This document shows, piece by piece, positions 37,051 to 51,000 of a DNA stretch of 64,000 nucleotides; positions within the stretch are counted from its first letter, which is position 1; each line of letters starts with the position of its first letter. Both the position numbers and the translations under genes were made by a program. The DNA is taken from NCBI GenBank assembly GCA_016841825.1, contig JAENYK010000010.1, positions 1 through 64,000 on the forward strand, in the 5' to 3' direction. The notes beneath the pieces were generated by a model. The model was not told the DNA's origin. It worked only from the letters and a program-made list of their open reading frames with translations, and did not search any database. Source of the DNA: Halothermothrix sp. (lineage in GTDB: Bacteria; Bacillota; Halanaerobiia; DY22613).

Positions 37051-38730
37051 TTAAAACTCTGTATAGAATCTAAAAGCACCATTCAGTGCTCCTTCAGCCT
37101 GACCACCACTGGCTGAAAGAGCAAAAGCTACTGTACTATACTCTCTATAAGCACTTGCACTGACGATATCCCATTCATATAATTTGTTATTTAATAAAGG
37201 AGTACCGTCATAGAAATATGATGTCTGACTATCGATAGTAAGAACTAAAGAAGGAGATTCATCTGTAATCCCCTGAACCAAAATGTCATATGATTGGCTA
37301 TCACCTACCAGCTGATTGTAACCCCATTCCAGAAGCGGGGTATCAATGGTAACTATCTCTTGATTAGCCGGAGACAGCAGACTTACATTAAAGACATCCA
37401 GAGGAATCGTATATTCTATATCACTCATTGGTCCATCAATATCCTCACTATAGGCTGCAACCCGATAATATACTTCTTGACCTGGCACCAGATCGGATGA
37501 TAGATCGGTGTATGAAGTATTGTCTGTAGATGCAATCAGACGATAATTCCCATCAAGGGACAGACTACGATATAAACGATAACCTTTTGCATTCTCTAAC
37601 GGTGTCCAGACTATCTGGTTAAAGATAGTTCGTTCTTCAGTTGAAGATACACCCATAACTTTTGATAGATCCAGTTCGACCCCTGATGGAAGATAACTTT
37701 GAAGAGAAAGGTTATCATCGAGATTCATTAATTTCAACGACTCTCCAAAAGTCATTGAGAACAACATAAGTATCGCTGGTTTGTCCAATTTCACATTCAG
37801 GGTAGAGTTATCAATATATAATGGAATAAAGCTCTGGGTCATATTATAATTAACATCATACATGGAGATTCGTAAATAATTCCAACCATCTGGCAATTGA
37901 GTGGTATCTAATGTAATATCACAGCGATTTTTTGACAGGAAATAATAATCTGGAGAATAGTTCTGATGACCAACAGTAACCTCAATAGATTTAATTCCCA
38001 GTTCTGATTCTCCCCAAATTTGTAATGGTATTTCTCCCGATAATGGTGTGGTTAATGATGCCTGTGGTAAAGAATTAACATGAATAATTGGAGCTTCTTG
38101 CGGCCAATCTGGGTAAAACTCCTCCCACAAAGGAATATCCATCTCAGGGTCAATCTCCAGACCCAGATATAAATCCTGAATTTTCGATGTAGAACGCCCC
38201 TCCTTAGTGACTTCCAGTTGATACAGACCAGTTCTGACTGCAAGCTGAAAACTTCCATCAGATTCAGTCTGTCCAGTATATTCCTCTTTATCATTGTATA
38301 AGGTGACCTGTGCACCTCCAACACCAATACCACCTCTACTATCGAGGACTACTCCTTCAAAAATAAATGGTTTACTCACAACTGTCACATTCTTTTCCAC
38401 ATGGTGAGTTGCCTGTCCAGTATCCTTAACCTCCAGACTGACTTTATACGTTCCCGGTTGTAGATAAGTATAGGACACTTTGTCTGGAACTCGTTTATCG
38501 GCAGAATAATCAATATCCCAGTTTCCGTCTCCGGATAGATCCCATCTGGTTAAGAGATTATACTGATCTTCTTTGTCCGAACTTAAAGATGCATCAAAAG
38601 TAACAATCGCTCCCACTTCGGGTTTAGTCGGCAAATATTGGAAATTAGCAACAGGTGATTTATTTTTTCCAAAGCAGCCGCTCAAAATAAATATAGATAA
38701 AATAATTAATATGCTGAAAACTCTTTTCAC
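37051..38730 (-). CDS. Lipoprotein with PKD, carboxypeptidase-regulatory and FnIII-like domains
   Basis: A 559-residue predicted lipoprotein (signal ending IFILSGC). In order: a PKD-like domain (VANFQYLPTKPEVGAIVTFDASLSSD), a carboxypeptidase-regulatory-like module (GVVLDSRGGIGVGGAQVTLY), a beta module with MTFGESLKL, a fibronectin-III-like module (GYRLYRSLSLDGNYRLIA) and a final beta domain (PLDVFNVSLLSP...). The last four match, in the same order, modules of the downstream protease, but the catalytic domain is absent. The start is GTG at 38728-38730 with GGGGAG upstream. The function is unknown; it may bind the same substrate or partner as the protease. Confidence 0.75.
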   Translation of the reverse strand: MKRVFSILIILSIFILSGCFGKNKSPVANFQYLPTKPEVGAIVTFDASLSSDKEDQYNLLTRWDLSGDGNWDIDYSADKRVPDKVSYTYLQPGTYKVSLEVKDTGQATHHVEKNVTVVSKPFIFEGVVLDSRGGIGVGGAQVTLYNDKEEYTGQTESDGSFQLAVRTGLYQLEVTKEGRSTSKIQDLYLGLEIDPEMDIPLWEEFYPDWPQEAPIIHVNSLPQASLTTPLSGEIPLQIWGESELGIKSIEVTVGHQNYSPDYYFLSKNRCDITLDTTQLPDGWNYLRISMYDVNYNMTQSFIPLYIDNSTLNVKLDKPAILMLFSMTFGESLKLMNLDDNLSLQSYLPSGVELDLSKVMGVSSTEERTIFNQIVWTPLENAKGYRLYRSLSLDGNYRLIASTDNTSYTDLSSDLVPGQEVYYRVAAYSEDIDGPMSDIEYTIPLDVFNVSLLSPANQEIVTIDTPLLEWGYNQLVGDSQSYDILVQGITDESPSLVLTIDSQTSYFYDGTPLLNNKLYEWDIVSASAYREYSTVAFALSASGGQAEGALNGAFRFYTEF

Positions 38731-39003
38731 TATCCATCTCCCCTTTATTCTAAATATTTATCATCAATAAAATGATTACCTATATAGATTTATTCACACC
38801 TCCTCAATTGTGATATTGGTTTATTAGCAATCTTCAATCACTATTTTGCAGACAAAACCATGGATTATTTTACATTTTTTATAACTATAGATACATTATT
38901 CAACTATTAAATAATGATTTCTAGATGTAAGTCCAATTTCCTCCATATAATTTAGACAATGTTTCCTAGCGTTACAACAAAATATTTGCGACTTTTTAAC
39001 TGA
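38731..39003. other. Intergenic region before the lipoprotein-protease pair
   Basis: About 270 bp without a supported gene. It should contain the promoter of the minus-strand lipoprotein-protease operon, but I could not pick a clear -35/-10 pair. Confidence 0.4.
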
Positions 39004-39033
39004 GAAGGCCTTCTGAATAAACAGAAGGCCTTC
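39004..39033 (-). terminator. Terminator after the giant repeat-protein gene
   Basis: Perfect stem GAAGGCCTTCTG-tttatt-CAGAAGGCCTTC seven bases after the stop of the giant gene. The arms are strong; the following T-run is short. Confidence 0.7.
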
Positions 39034-39040
39034 AATCACA

Positions 39041-42000
39041 CTATTGCGTATTGGATTTGACACCAAAATTAACTTTTTGCACAATTCCGGTTAGACTAAT
39101 CACAACCGGATTTTCAGTAGTTAACTCATATCCTTCAGGTAATGAAGAGACATCTAGTTTGAGTAGTAGGTCTTCTCCTCTACTAAAGTTACTCGCCAAT
39201 TCATCAACAAGATGATAAAGACCTTTGTTGTCAGTTGTGATAATCTGACCAGAAACTGTCAAGATCTTAACCCCTGGCAAGCCATTCTCATCTTCCTGCT
39301 GTATTCCATCACCATTCAGATCATTGAAGACTTTCCCGATAACCAGAGAGCTGGAGAATCTACTGTCAACAATAACCCGAACATCAGCTATCGCTTCATT
39401 TGAGATAACCACATCAGTCAATCCATGAATCGCTGTTACCCGATTCTGATAGATATTACCTTCGACTACTCCTGTTCCGACGACCAGATTATATGTCAAA
39501 GTAGCTGTCTGCCCCGCTTCTAAACTCAGTTCTTCCCAGAGTAGTGTTTCATTTACTACTGGTTCACATGGCTGCCCATCAAGCCTGGCAGTATCTTTAA
39601 CGTATTTGAATCCTGGCGGAATCATATCTTGAATAAAATAGTTACTAATCACAGCAGTAGTCTGATTTTCAATCACAATAGAGTACTGAACAAACTCTCC
39701 GATGGAGACTGTCTGGCGGTTAGCCTTTTTGGTTAACAAAATAGCACCTTCCAGGACTGGATCGATTGGGATATGGTTATTACAAATTTTTAAATTCCCG
39801 GAGCGATGGCTAATTGTTAAGAAATAAGTAGTATCTACATCGGAAGTTGATGGCAAATTATTCTCCACAATCAGATATGAATCTTCAATAACCTGTTCAC
39901 TACCACCATTTATCACCAGTGTCTCTTCTTCCGGTTGAATGATTGTGGACGGGAATTGCGGGCTATAAGTGTTCGGTGGCACTACTCTGAGAGTATAGTT
40001 CCCTTCAGGTGCACCATCCAGAATATCCACCCGATAATGTCCAGCAGTTCCTGTAATTTGACCTTGCTGACCTGGCAGGAGATCCCTTTCAGCATCAAAA
40101 CCTGCTGGCCCAGTAATCCAAACCTCTGCTCCAGAAACGGGCTGTCGGGTTACTGCATCATAGACTATTCCTGTCGGTTCATAAGGATAATTCTGCCTGG
40201 TATCTAAAGTTCCCGATAACAGAGTCAAACCCTGAACAATTCCACTGGCAACCTGGGTAGTTGAATTCCGATAATATAATTTATAACCATTTCCGGGTAA
40301 TAAACCTCTGAATCTGTATAAACCTGCAGAGTTTGTCATAGTTGATGCAATTAGATTATTGCCCTGATAAATCTCAACAATCCAATTTGCACATAACTGT
40401 TCATTAGCAGCTAATTGATTATCGTGATCATCATCTAGCCAGACAGTTCCTAAAATATTAGTAGTTCCCGGATTACTGCCTATCTGAATTCTGGTAGGAT
40501 CATCATCATCCAGATAGATATCTATATTGTTGGCGTCTATACCTGCAAAAAGTTCCTGATTATTTAAAACAAATTCACTTACTTGATTGTCTATTCCATC
40601 ATCCAGGTCTGAGTCGCTGACCCCAGTAAGGCCTTCTCCACTTTGATAAACTACCTGAAGATCAATAGTTCTTCCAGAATCCTCACTAACTGCAGCCCGG
40701 AAGCGAATATTTATGGTTTGACCAGCGTTAAGTACACCCAGGTTAAGCCCTTCTTCAAGCTGGCTTCCTCCTGCAAGTGTATCCGCTACCGTAATTCCAC
40801 GAACCATAGTTGAATCTGCCATATAAGTTAACTGGGTCGGTAAAGCAGTTTTTACGACCACATCTGTTGCTTCCAAAGAACCAATATTGCGAACCTGAAT
40901 ACTGTATTCCAATAAATCACCGACTTTAATATTATCACCATTCAGATCACTGACCTGCATAATCGCCCGTAATACAGGGACTAAACCGGCAGCAATCTCG
41001 GTGGGCTGATCACCATTCGAATCATCACCATCTGCATCTGTCTTCTCATCTGGCAGCTCTTCACAGGAAACAACTCCCTGACTGATGATTATCTGTTCAT
41101 CAGGCACAAAATCTACCAAAACTTTATAGGTAATCTCAAAACTAACAGCCGGATTTAGATTGCCCAGGGCAATACGTACATCTCGTCCATCAACAACACC
41201 TTCTGGATCACGACTGACTGTCTGGGTCTTGAAGCTATTTGTAGACATTCTATTATCACCACTTATTTGCAGAGTGCCTGCAATATAAGTTGTCTCCTCA
41301 GGAATAGTATCAGCCAGTCCAACCTGTGTAGCCTGAGCATTACCCAGATTTGTCACAGTTATCTTGTAGGTAAGCACATCTCCTGCTTCCAGTTCACCAC
41401 CATTGTCATCGGTAACAATCTTTTGTGCATCCAGAATAGGAAGATCTCCTAAAGCACTATAGGTTGGATCATCAGCTAGCACAGTGTCTGGATCATCACT
41501 CAAAATCTGAATAATTTCTGTATCTACACCTTCTGTACCCTCACCATAAGCAGTTAAAAATGCCTGGCTGGTAATAATCGTTCCACTTACTACCTCTGGA
41601 TTAACCTGTACTGTAAACTGCACTTCTATCTCCTGGTTGACATTAATTCTTCCCAATTGAACTCTATCAGCCAATGGGAATTCTCCGTTCCTATCTTCCA
41701 GAATCTGTCCATCAACCAGCGTAGAACCTGTTACATATGTGGTATTCGCTGGTATCTGATCCTGCAGTACAGCCTGAACAGCATTCTCATTACCTGTATT
41801 ACCGATCCGCATATTGTATGTTATTAGAGTTCCCGTAGAGAGCTCACTCTCAGAGAAGCTATCTCTTTTTGACATAGACAGAACAGGAGAAGATGCAATA
41901 GTCAAACCAGCTGATCCCAACTGGATTTGATCAATCAAAGATGGAACATTCAACTCTGATTGATTATGAATGATAGTTCCGTCAACCAATACAGACTTAA

Positions 42001-45000
42001 GAGTAGCATCCCAGTTGATTGTAACTTGACCACTCTCTGCAGGTAATGAGATTTGAGTAATTGTAAATGTTCCGGTATCATTCACACCTGCAGTAGGTTC
42101 TTCAATACTAATTACTCCCGAACTGGTAGTCAGATTAGTCAGGCTTCCTGCTGCAAATTCCGCAGCCAGATCAATTTTCAGAGTCAGATTATCTGCAGCA
42201 ATATTTCCCGTGTTATTAATCTGTATCGAATAATGCACCATTTCCCCCGGTCTGGCTAATACCCGATCTGGCAGTATATTTGCCGTGATTATAGGAGACT
42301 GAATTTTCACATCTACTTCTGAGGTCTGTTCATCTCCCAATTGATCATAAACCCGTACATCATCTGTCACTCCTCCGTCAATGTTCCGACTGTAGTATTT
42401 TGTAACCATTCCTGTATTAGTTAAGGTAAGATTAGTATAGTTCTGCCTATTTAAATCAGCCTGATAATTCAGAGTGAGTGTTTCACCAGGATCAATATAT
42501 CCAGCAGCTGATTTTAGAGTAATCACCCATTCTCCGGTCTCCTGATTATAGCTTAAATCATAGTCATCAGGTGCAAGTTCAAATAGTTCTCTGGCCGGTT
42601 GTCCGATCCAAAAACCAGTTATTCTCGGTTCTAGCTCTCTCATCTCTGGCGGTAAGATATCCTTAATTACCGGCTGCCAGGCTGTGCTCTGACCATTGTT
42701 AACAATAGACAGAGTAAAGTTAGCTGAGGCATTATGACTAACCCATTCCGGACCACTCTTATCAATAACCAATTCTGGCTCAACAACTGTCACTGGAGTA
42801 GATTCAGTATCTCCGACAGAGAAATCATCATTCCCATCTTGAACTAACTCATAAGTATATTCACCGTGCAGTACAAATTCTGTACCAGATCGGTTAAATT
42901 CCTGATTCTTAATTCTCACATGAAGTTCCACAACAGCTTGTCTGTTCGTGGGGATTAGATCAATTCCTTGCAAAATTAAATCATCATCTACCAGATTATA
43001 TCTGAGATCACCTGAAGCCTGATTATCAATTGCATAATTAACTCCCAGCAACTCTATATTATCTGGTAATGTAAACTCAACCTCCAAATCGTATAAATCA
43101 GTATCGATTAACTGACTATCTCCCGGAATCCTCACTGTATAGACCAATTCCTCTCCAATAGTTCCCGAAAGAGGATTACCTATCGTCATAAACCCAGGAG
43201 TTGAGATGGAATTATGAGTTATCGACTGATTGAGAGTCGAACCATATTGAGCCATATCAGCCAATGTTGACTCAGGTGGAAGATTATCATCATCTAAAGA
43301 ATTATAACTCTCCACTCTGCCAACAGTTGTCAGAATATCTCCCGGAGTAAGAGAACTATCTGCTCTAATAGTATAAATTATCTCCATAATCTCACCTGGG
43401 GAGATCGTATAGGTATCAGCCTGATCATCATTGAAGTCCCAGAGAATTCGCCCATCAATATCAAAATTAGCATTAGTCTCCGGGTATTTTATAGCTCTAT
43501 CCAGACCATTAATTTTGATACTTTCAACAAATATGCCTGTTTGACCTCGCTGTCTAAGTCCTTCCGGTATAATATTTAGAACTTGCAGATCATATGCTGG
43601 AGCAGTTCCAACATTAGTGATAGTCAAAGCATAAGTGATTAGCTGATCTGCCATAATATTACTACCATTTATCGGATTGGCGGTCAGTATTGCCTCTAAT
43701 TCAGGTTGGATAATCGCCAATTCTGTTCCGGTTAATGTGGATTCAGGCATTGTTGTCTTCCCAGTATAGCTAAGATTTGCCTCAACCTCGACCAATTGAA
43801 CAGCCGAATCATCCGGCAGATTGTCATTCACCTGCACCTGGTAGCTTATTACCAGATCATCAACCTCATGGTTATCTGCAGTGTTTACAACATCCCCTAA
43901 GTCCCAGATCAGATCGGCTGAGCCTGCATTTGGCGTATTGAGTAAAGTAATCGGTGAATAACTAAATACTCCAGCTTCTGTAAATGGTGGTTCTGTATCA
44001 CCATTGATACTAACTGTTTTCACAAATTCCATACCAACAGGCAAATGTGAAGACAATATTAATTCCTGAGACGTACCTTCCTGTAGGTGAACTGTCATTG
44101 TTAATGTTACCAGGTCACCTATCCGCAAATCATTTGTTCCCGGATTAAAGGTATCAGTATCTCTGACCAGGCTTATACTATTAGCATCTCGAGTTTGAAC
44201 AGTGGTGATAGCCGCTGCTGTATAGTCATTCACACCACCTACTCCATCACTACCATCACGCTCACCGATGATCTGACCAGCCCGACTGGTCCAGTCTACG
44301 CTAACAGTATTGATAAGTGATTGATTTATAGTTGTCTGATCCATTACCTCAACCTGGTAAATATAAGTAAGCTGATCAGCCATTGGCAAATTGATATAAA
44401 TTGGAGTTAGACTATCCCGACCCCAACTAATAGTTTGCGGGGAACCTGTTTCGCCAGTTCCGACCACCTCTGGAACGAGCTGAGTTGTCATCCCCTCATA
44501 AATCTGGGCCAGACTTCCAGCGACATATTTTAAGCCTGAATTTAAGTTATCTATCAGGTTTAGATCATATGCTGTTGAAACATTGCCAGTGCCATTTGTT
44601 AACGTCACCTTGTATTCTATTATGTCACCCGCGTCCGGTGCTGTAATCTGTTCAAAATTCTGATCACCTTTGGTCACGTTTCGCGCCTCTTGAGCTATCA
44701 CTAACTGAGGTTCAATCACTGTCAAAGAGTCTGATATCTCAGTACCTCCGATAAAGTCATCGATCCCGCCATCTATCAGTTCATAGGTATAGTTGGTAGT
44801 TATTTCAAATTGTGTTCCCTGAGTATTAAATGCATCGTTTTTGATGTTCACTTTTAAATCTATCACTGCCTGAGTACCAATAGAGACAGTCTCTATCCCA
44901 GTCAATTTGAGAGTATCTCCACTCAAATCGCTTAATAAATTACCTGCAGCCTGGTTAGTAGCAGCAAAGTCAGCTTCTATAAATTCAACATTGTCAGGTA

Positions 45001-48000
45001 AGGTGACCTCAACTTCCAGATCATAAAGGGTCTCCTCAGAATTACTATCACCCGGGATCTGGAGCTGATAGAGAATCTCCTCACCAATAGTTCCCGTAAT
45101 CGGATTAGTGATCCCCGGAATACCGGGAGTTGAAATAGTATTATGATCTACAGCTGCATCCGGTGTACTGTATTGCCTTCTAATACTACTGCCGGGAGAT
45201 AGGTCATCATCCAGTGAGTAATACGCTTCAACCGACACTGAATTACTGAGCACTAACCCTTCTCTTAGATCACTATCCGCCCTGGCTGTAAAGACAAGAA
45301 TCAACTCTTCGGTAGGCAAAATAGTATAGGTATCTGCTGTCGCTCCATCATCCAGATTCCACAAAATCCTACCATCATCTGTAAAGTTAATATTCGATTC
45401 AGGATCTTTAGCCGGTTTGGTTACTCCTGCTATGGTTATACTCTTAACAGTTATTCCTATAAGCCCCTTTTCGCGTAAGCCCACGGGTAAGGTATCAACT
45501 ATCAACAGATCATATGCAGGTGCGTTTCCGGTATTAGTTACTGTTACTGTATACTCAATTAATTGATTAGCCATAATATTGCTATCACCAGATGGTTCCG
45601 CAGCCAGATTGATATTCAGATCAGGTTGGTTAACCTCAAGAGTTGTAATAATTTCTGTATTTTCTGGCAAGGTTGCTTTTCCAGTATAGGCAATATTGGA
45701 ACTGACGTTTAGATCCTGATTTACCACCGCTGGGTCTAGAGCTTCGTTCACCACTCCCCGATAAATTATGATCAATTCATTATTTGTTTCATCATTATCA
45801 CCTGAATTGGTTATATCTCCAAAAGTCCAGGTCAGAATCTGTTCATCTGCGGAAGGTGTTATGGCAAAATCCACTATTCCATATGTGAATACTCCTCCTT
45901 GCGAATAGGGAGCCTCCAGATCGCCATTGATACTGATTATATCCACAAATTCCAAACCTTCCGGAAGAACTGAGTTCACAACTAAATCACCTGTTGTACC
46001 TTCCTGAAGATTGACTTTTAATTCAAATGTCACCAAATCACCAATCCGTAAATCATTCACTCCAGAATTAAAAGTATCAGTAATCTCGACACTAAGAGTA
46101 TTATCATCTGGTATTTGAACCATTGTAGAATCAGTATCCCGATAATCATTCAGGCCTCCAGATCCATCACTACCATCTCTTTCTCCTGCTACAATTCCAT
46201 CTGCACTGGTCCAATCCAGAACAATAGAATTCGTTAGATTCTCTAGCACAGATACACTATCCAATACCTTGACTTTGTAGGTATAGACAATCGTCTGATT
46301 TTCAGGGAGGTCAATATCCCTTTGATTTGGATCAGCCTCTCTGCCCCAGTGAATAATCTGAGCAGAATCTATACCCGTACCAGTAACTTTTGGTGTAATC
46401 GCTATTTGACTTCCTGAATAGTTCTCTTCCATACTTCCGGCTAGATAACCCAGACCTTTGTTTAGGGTATCCACTATATTCAGATCATAAGCAGAAGAAA
46501 TATTGATTCCGGTATTATTGATAGTCACCCGATATTCCAGAACATCTCCAGCATCTGGACTGGTCAGAGTTGTAAAATCATCGGGATCTCCTTCAGTCTG
46601 ATTGCGAACTTCCTGCAGGATAGTTAGTTCAGGTTCAGTAATTATCAAATCGGTATTAAGCACATCTCCTGTACCAAAATCATCATTATCGCTTTCCGTT
46701 AACTCATAACTATAAGATCCTGACAGTGGTAGTTGAACTCCGGCAGTATTCTCCTGGCAGTTGACAATCTTAACTGTTATGTCTACAATTCCTCGACAGT
46801 TAGCGGGTATCGACTCAATTCCAGTTAAGGTTAACTGAGAATCATCAAGATCTGAAGTCAAACTACCTGTCGCCTGATTCTCAGAACCAAATTGTGCTTT
46901 GACAAACTCCACTCCTGTTGGCAAATCTAAATCTAATTGTAGATCATACAACACAGTGTCAACAGTAGCCCCATCTCCGGGGATCTTTAGTTGATAGACT
47001 ATCTCTTCACCAATAAAACCTGTCCCCGATAAATCAATACTCAACGCTTCGGGAGTAGAGATTGTATGATGATTTACACTGGAGGTCACTGTTTGTGCAT
47101 ACTGCTGCCTATCTTCCTGCATCACCTCAGAAGGCAAGTCCTGATCATCCAGAGAATAATAAGCAGTAACCTGAGCAGTACTACTCACTGTATCGCCTTC
47201 TGCCAGATCTCCATCACTACGAAGAGTGTAGATGATAATCAGACTTTCACTTGCCGGAATATGATAATCATCTATATTCAGATCACTCAGATCCCAGATT
47301 AATTGCCCATCAGTTAAATAATTCGGATTATCATCGGGATCTTTGATTACTTTGTCTATCCCCCCTATAGTGCAGCTTAGCACTGTAATTCCGTCTACTT
47401 CACCCTGGCGCAAACCGGATGGAATAGTATTTAATATCTGCAGGTCATAGGCTGACCCCTGACCAGTATTAGTAACCGTAATAGTATACTTCAGCTTCTG
47501 ATTGGCCATAATATTAGTCCCATCTGCAGGACTAGATGTAATATTTACATTTAATTGAGGTTGTCTGACTTCAACTTGGGTGTTAACCTTAGTTACCTCT
47601 GGAAGCGTCGTTTTATCAGTATAATCAAGGTTCGCGCTAACATCCAGAAGTTGGGCAGCAGGCGTAACAGCTAACTCTTTTACCACTTGAGCACGATAAA
47701 CAATCTCCAGAGAATCATTCACCAGATTATCACCAGAATTAACCAGATCACCAAAGCTCCAATATAAATTCTGATCACCTGCAGCAGGTATATGATCGTC
47801 TTGAATCTCATCATAACTAAATCCATTAGCCGATTCATACGGCGATGATGAATCACCGTTAATACTCACAGTGTTTACAAATTCTAGACCTTCTGGCAGA
47901 GTTGAAATTACTGTCAAATCTTTAGTAGTACCTTCCTGCAAATCTAAATTCAACCTGAAGGTGACTATATCCCCGATTCTTAGATCATTTGTACCGGGAT

Positions 48001-51000
48001 TGAATGTATCTGTACTTCGTGTAATATTTAGCAGATTCGAGTCTGCCGAGTTAACAATTGTAACAACTGATTCCAGATAGTCATTTAACCCACCTGTTCC
48101 TTCGCTACCATCTCTTTCTCCAACTATCTCTCCATCCAGACTGGTCCAATCTAACTCCAGAGAATTAGCGAGTTGCTGATTGGCAGCTATCTGATCCAGT
48201 ACACGTACTTTGTAAGTATAAATAATCGTCTCTCCCGCAGCAAGATCAACATCTCTGGTCGGCACCTGTTCTCTGCCCCAGACTAACATTTGAGGAGAAC
48301 CACTATCTCCAGTACCACTAACCTGGGGATCAAGCTCCACAGTTCCCAGATGTTCCTCCTGCATACTGTCAGTGATATAGCATAATCCCTCACTCAGATT
48401 AGCTACCTGATTAAGATCAAAAGCCGTGGATGAATTAACTGTTCCATTGGTGATAACTAACCTATACTGAAGAATATCTCCGGCATCTGGGTTGCTGCAA
48501 CTTGAATAATCATCTGGATCACCTTTGGTCTCATTTCTGACCTTTTGCACCACTGAGATCTCAGGTTCCTGAATAGTGAACTCCACATCGTCAGAACTAA
48601 CCGTCTGCAAATTATCAGCATAATCTACGTAATTGACCTCAGCCTGGCTAGATCTCTCCTCTCCTGACTGATTCACTCCCAGATTGGCAATCTTAACTGT
48701 ATAGTCAATTATAATCTGATCGGGTTCAAATCCATCATCGGGATTGATGATTCTACCAAATTCCCAGATAATCTGTCCCGTCTGACCAACCAGTGGTTCC
48801 TGAGCCAGTGGTGAATAACTAATATTCACTCCCTTAGTAATATCATAACTGACAAGTTCAACTCCTGAAGGCAGCGTATCCTTAATTAATACGTTATCGG
48901 TAGTTCCTTCATTCACACCCAGGACTATACGGTAAACAAAAGTTTCTCCAATTGTATAACCTGATGTTGGAAGAGTATGAATAGCCTTATTCAAATCGGT
49001 AGCATCATTGATAGTAACAGAAGCGACCAAATTATCAGTATATGATCTTTCATATAAATTCACCCCATCAATACTCTCCCACTCCAGGTCAGTCTGAAAA
49101 TCTATCTCCTGTCCTGGTTCTACCTCTGTAGTCAATTCAGCTTCTATATTAAGCACCAGTCGCTGATCATTATCGAGGTCAACATTCCCCGTCTCTCCCC
49201 AACTGATATGCTGGTCATCAGTCTGAACTTCTTCTCCCAGGGTACCTTCGATAATCTCAAAATCACGTAAACGCATCATAGTTGGTAAAGTCTCGCTCAC
49301 TACTAGATCATAAGCAGCAGAATTACTCTCTCCAGTATGTTCTATAGTTAATTGATAGGTTACAAGACTGCCAGCCTGATATGAGCCAGTCGAAGTGATA
49401 TCTTTGCTAATAACCAGAGTAGGTTCAATTACTGTTAAGTTATCTGTTACTGCAGAATTATCGGTTCTGGTCAACTCATCATCATTGATTGAGTTAAAGT
49501 TGAAGATCATACCAGTGGTAAGGGTAGCCCCTCTCACTATCTCGGGAATATCTTCCCTCACAGTCGAACTAAACTCCAGTTGATAGATTATATCTGACCC
49601 GGTATTATTGGAAATATCAACATTATCTCCGGTGAACCAGGTCAAAACCTGACCTGTGCCTATATCCCCTGATACATCCGGTACGGGCGATCCCAGATCT
49701 GGCCCTCCTGTACCTGTATTTGGACCACTGGAAGTACCCACATTAAATTCTAATCCTGGTGGTAAAGTATTCTCAAGATTGATGTCATAGATACTGGTTC
49801 CATCCGGTACAGTAAAACGTAATCTATAAGCCACAGTATCTCCGGGTCTAATCTGACCATCAATTGGGGTTACCCGATAAATACTATATTGAGCATCAGT
49901 AGTATTAAAAGTTACCGTCTGATTTGCGGAAGCCGGATATTTGACAACACCAGTTGTCCCCATCGGTTGACTATAGTATTCTAATACTCTGGCTTTATGC
50001 AGCAGAGCAACACCTGCACTAATATCACTATTAACCTCAGTTTTATAAGTGATAGTATGGTATTCATCCTTTTTAAGAATACCGCAAGAAGTATTCTCAA
50101 AAATGATATTCAATTCTCCACTGACATTATCATAATTTATCGCATAATCTGTATCTTGAACCAATACAAGATCATTTCCTTCTGTATCATGCTTACTCAC
50201 GCTTAGTGTAGAGCCGGGATCAAATGATCTCGTCCCAAATGGCAAAGTATCATAAACCCTGGTCTGGTAACCAGGACTATCACCTGTATTAGTAATGATT
50301 AGAGTATGAGTAATCTCCTGATCTGCTGTCACATTACTACCACTGTCAGGAGTACAGGTTCGGGAAGTGATAGAAATAGATGGCTCATAGAAAACAATAT
50401 CTTCAGTATCCTCCAATTTATCTGGAATAATCATATGATCAAAACTGTACACTGTACCAACATTTATTTCAAAAGATGCAGTAGCTTCATTAGAGAGCAT
50501 GGAACCATTAGTCAGAGCACCTTCTTTGATAATTCTGGCTCTATAAGTTATCATTGGAGAATTAGGTCCAACAAAATCATCAATCGTCCAGCACAGATTC
50601 TTCCCGCCATGTGCTGAACTAACTCCTCCCGGAACAGTTTCATCATAAAATTCCAATCCCTCTGGTAATATATCTCTAATGGTGATATTTTGATACGGAT
50701 CTTCACCCTGAAAATTAGGATTTATTGTAAATGTCACAATCTCCCCAGCTGAATCAGCCAATTGGTCGTCTGGATTCCCAGTATCCTGGTCTACAGTTTT
50801 CTGGAAACTAAAAACTGCTACCAGAGTATTGATAGAATCTGAACAGACCTGTGAAGCATGTCCCCATTCTATAGCAGTAATTTCTTTCAAATGACTACCT
50901 GCTGAACTTATGGTAGCCTGCAGATTAAAACTAAGAGTCGCACCTGGATTGATAGTCCGATTGTTCCATTGCAAAACATTTCCTGTCGTTTCATCTGGCG

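Noticed and set aside
38896-39084. Minus-strand ORF of 62 codons at the end of the giant gene
   Set aside because: It overlaps the giant gene in another frame and runs through its terminator hairpin; no start signal or protein-like composition.
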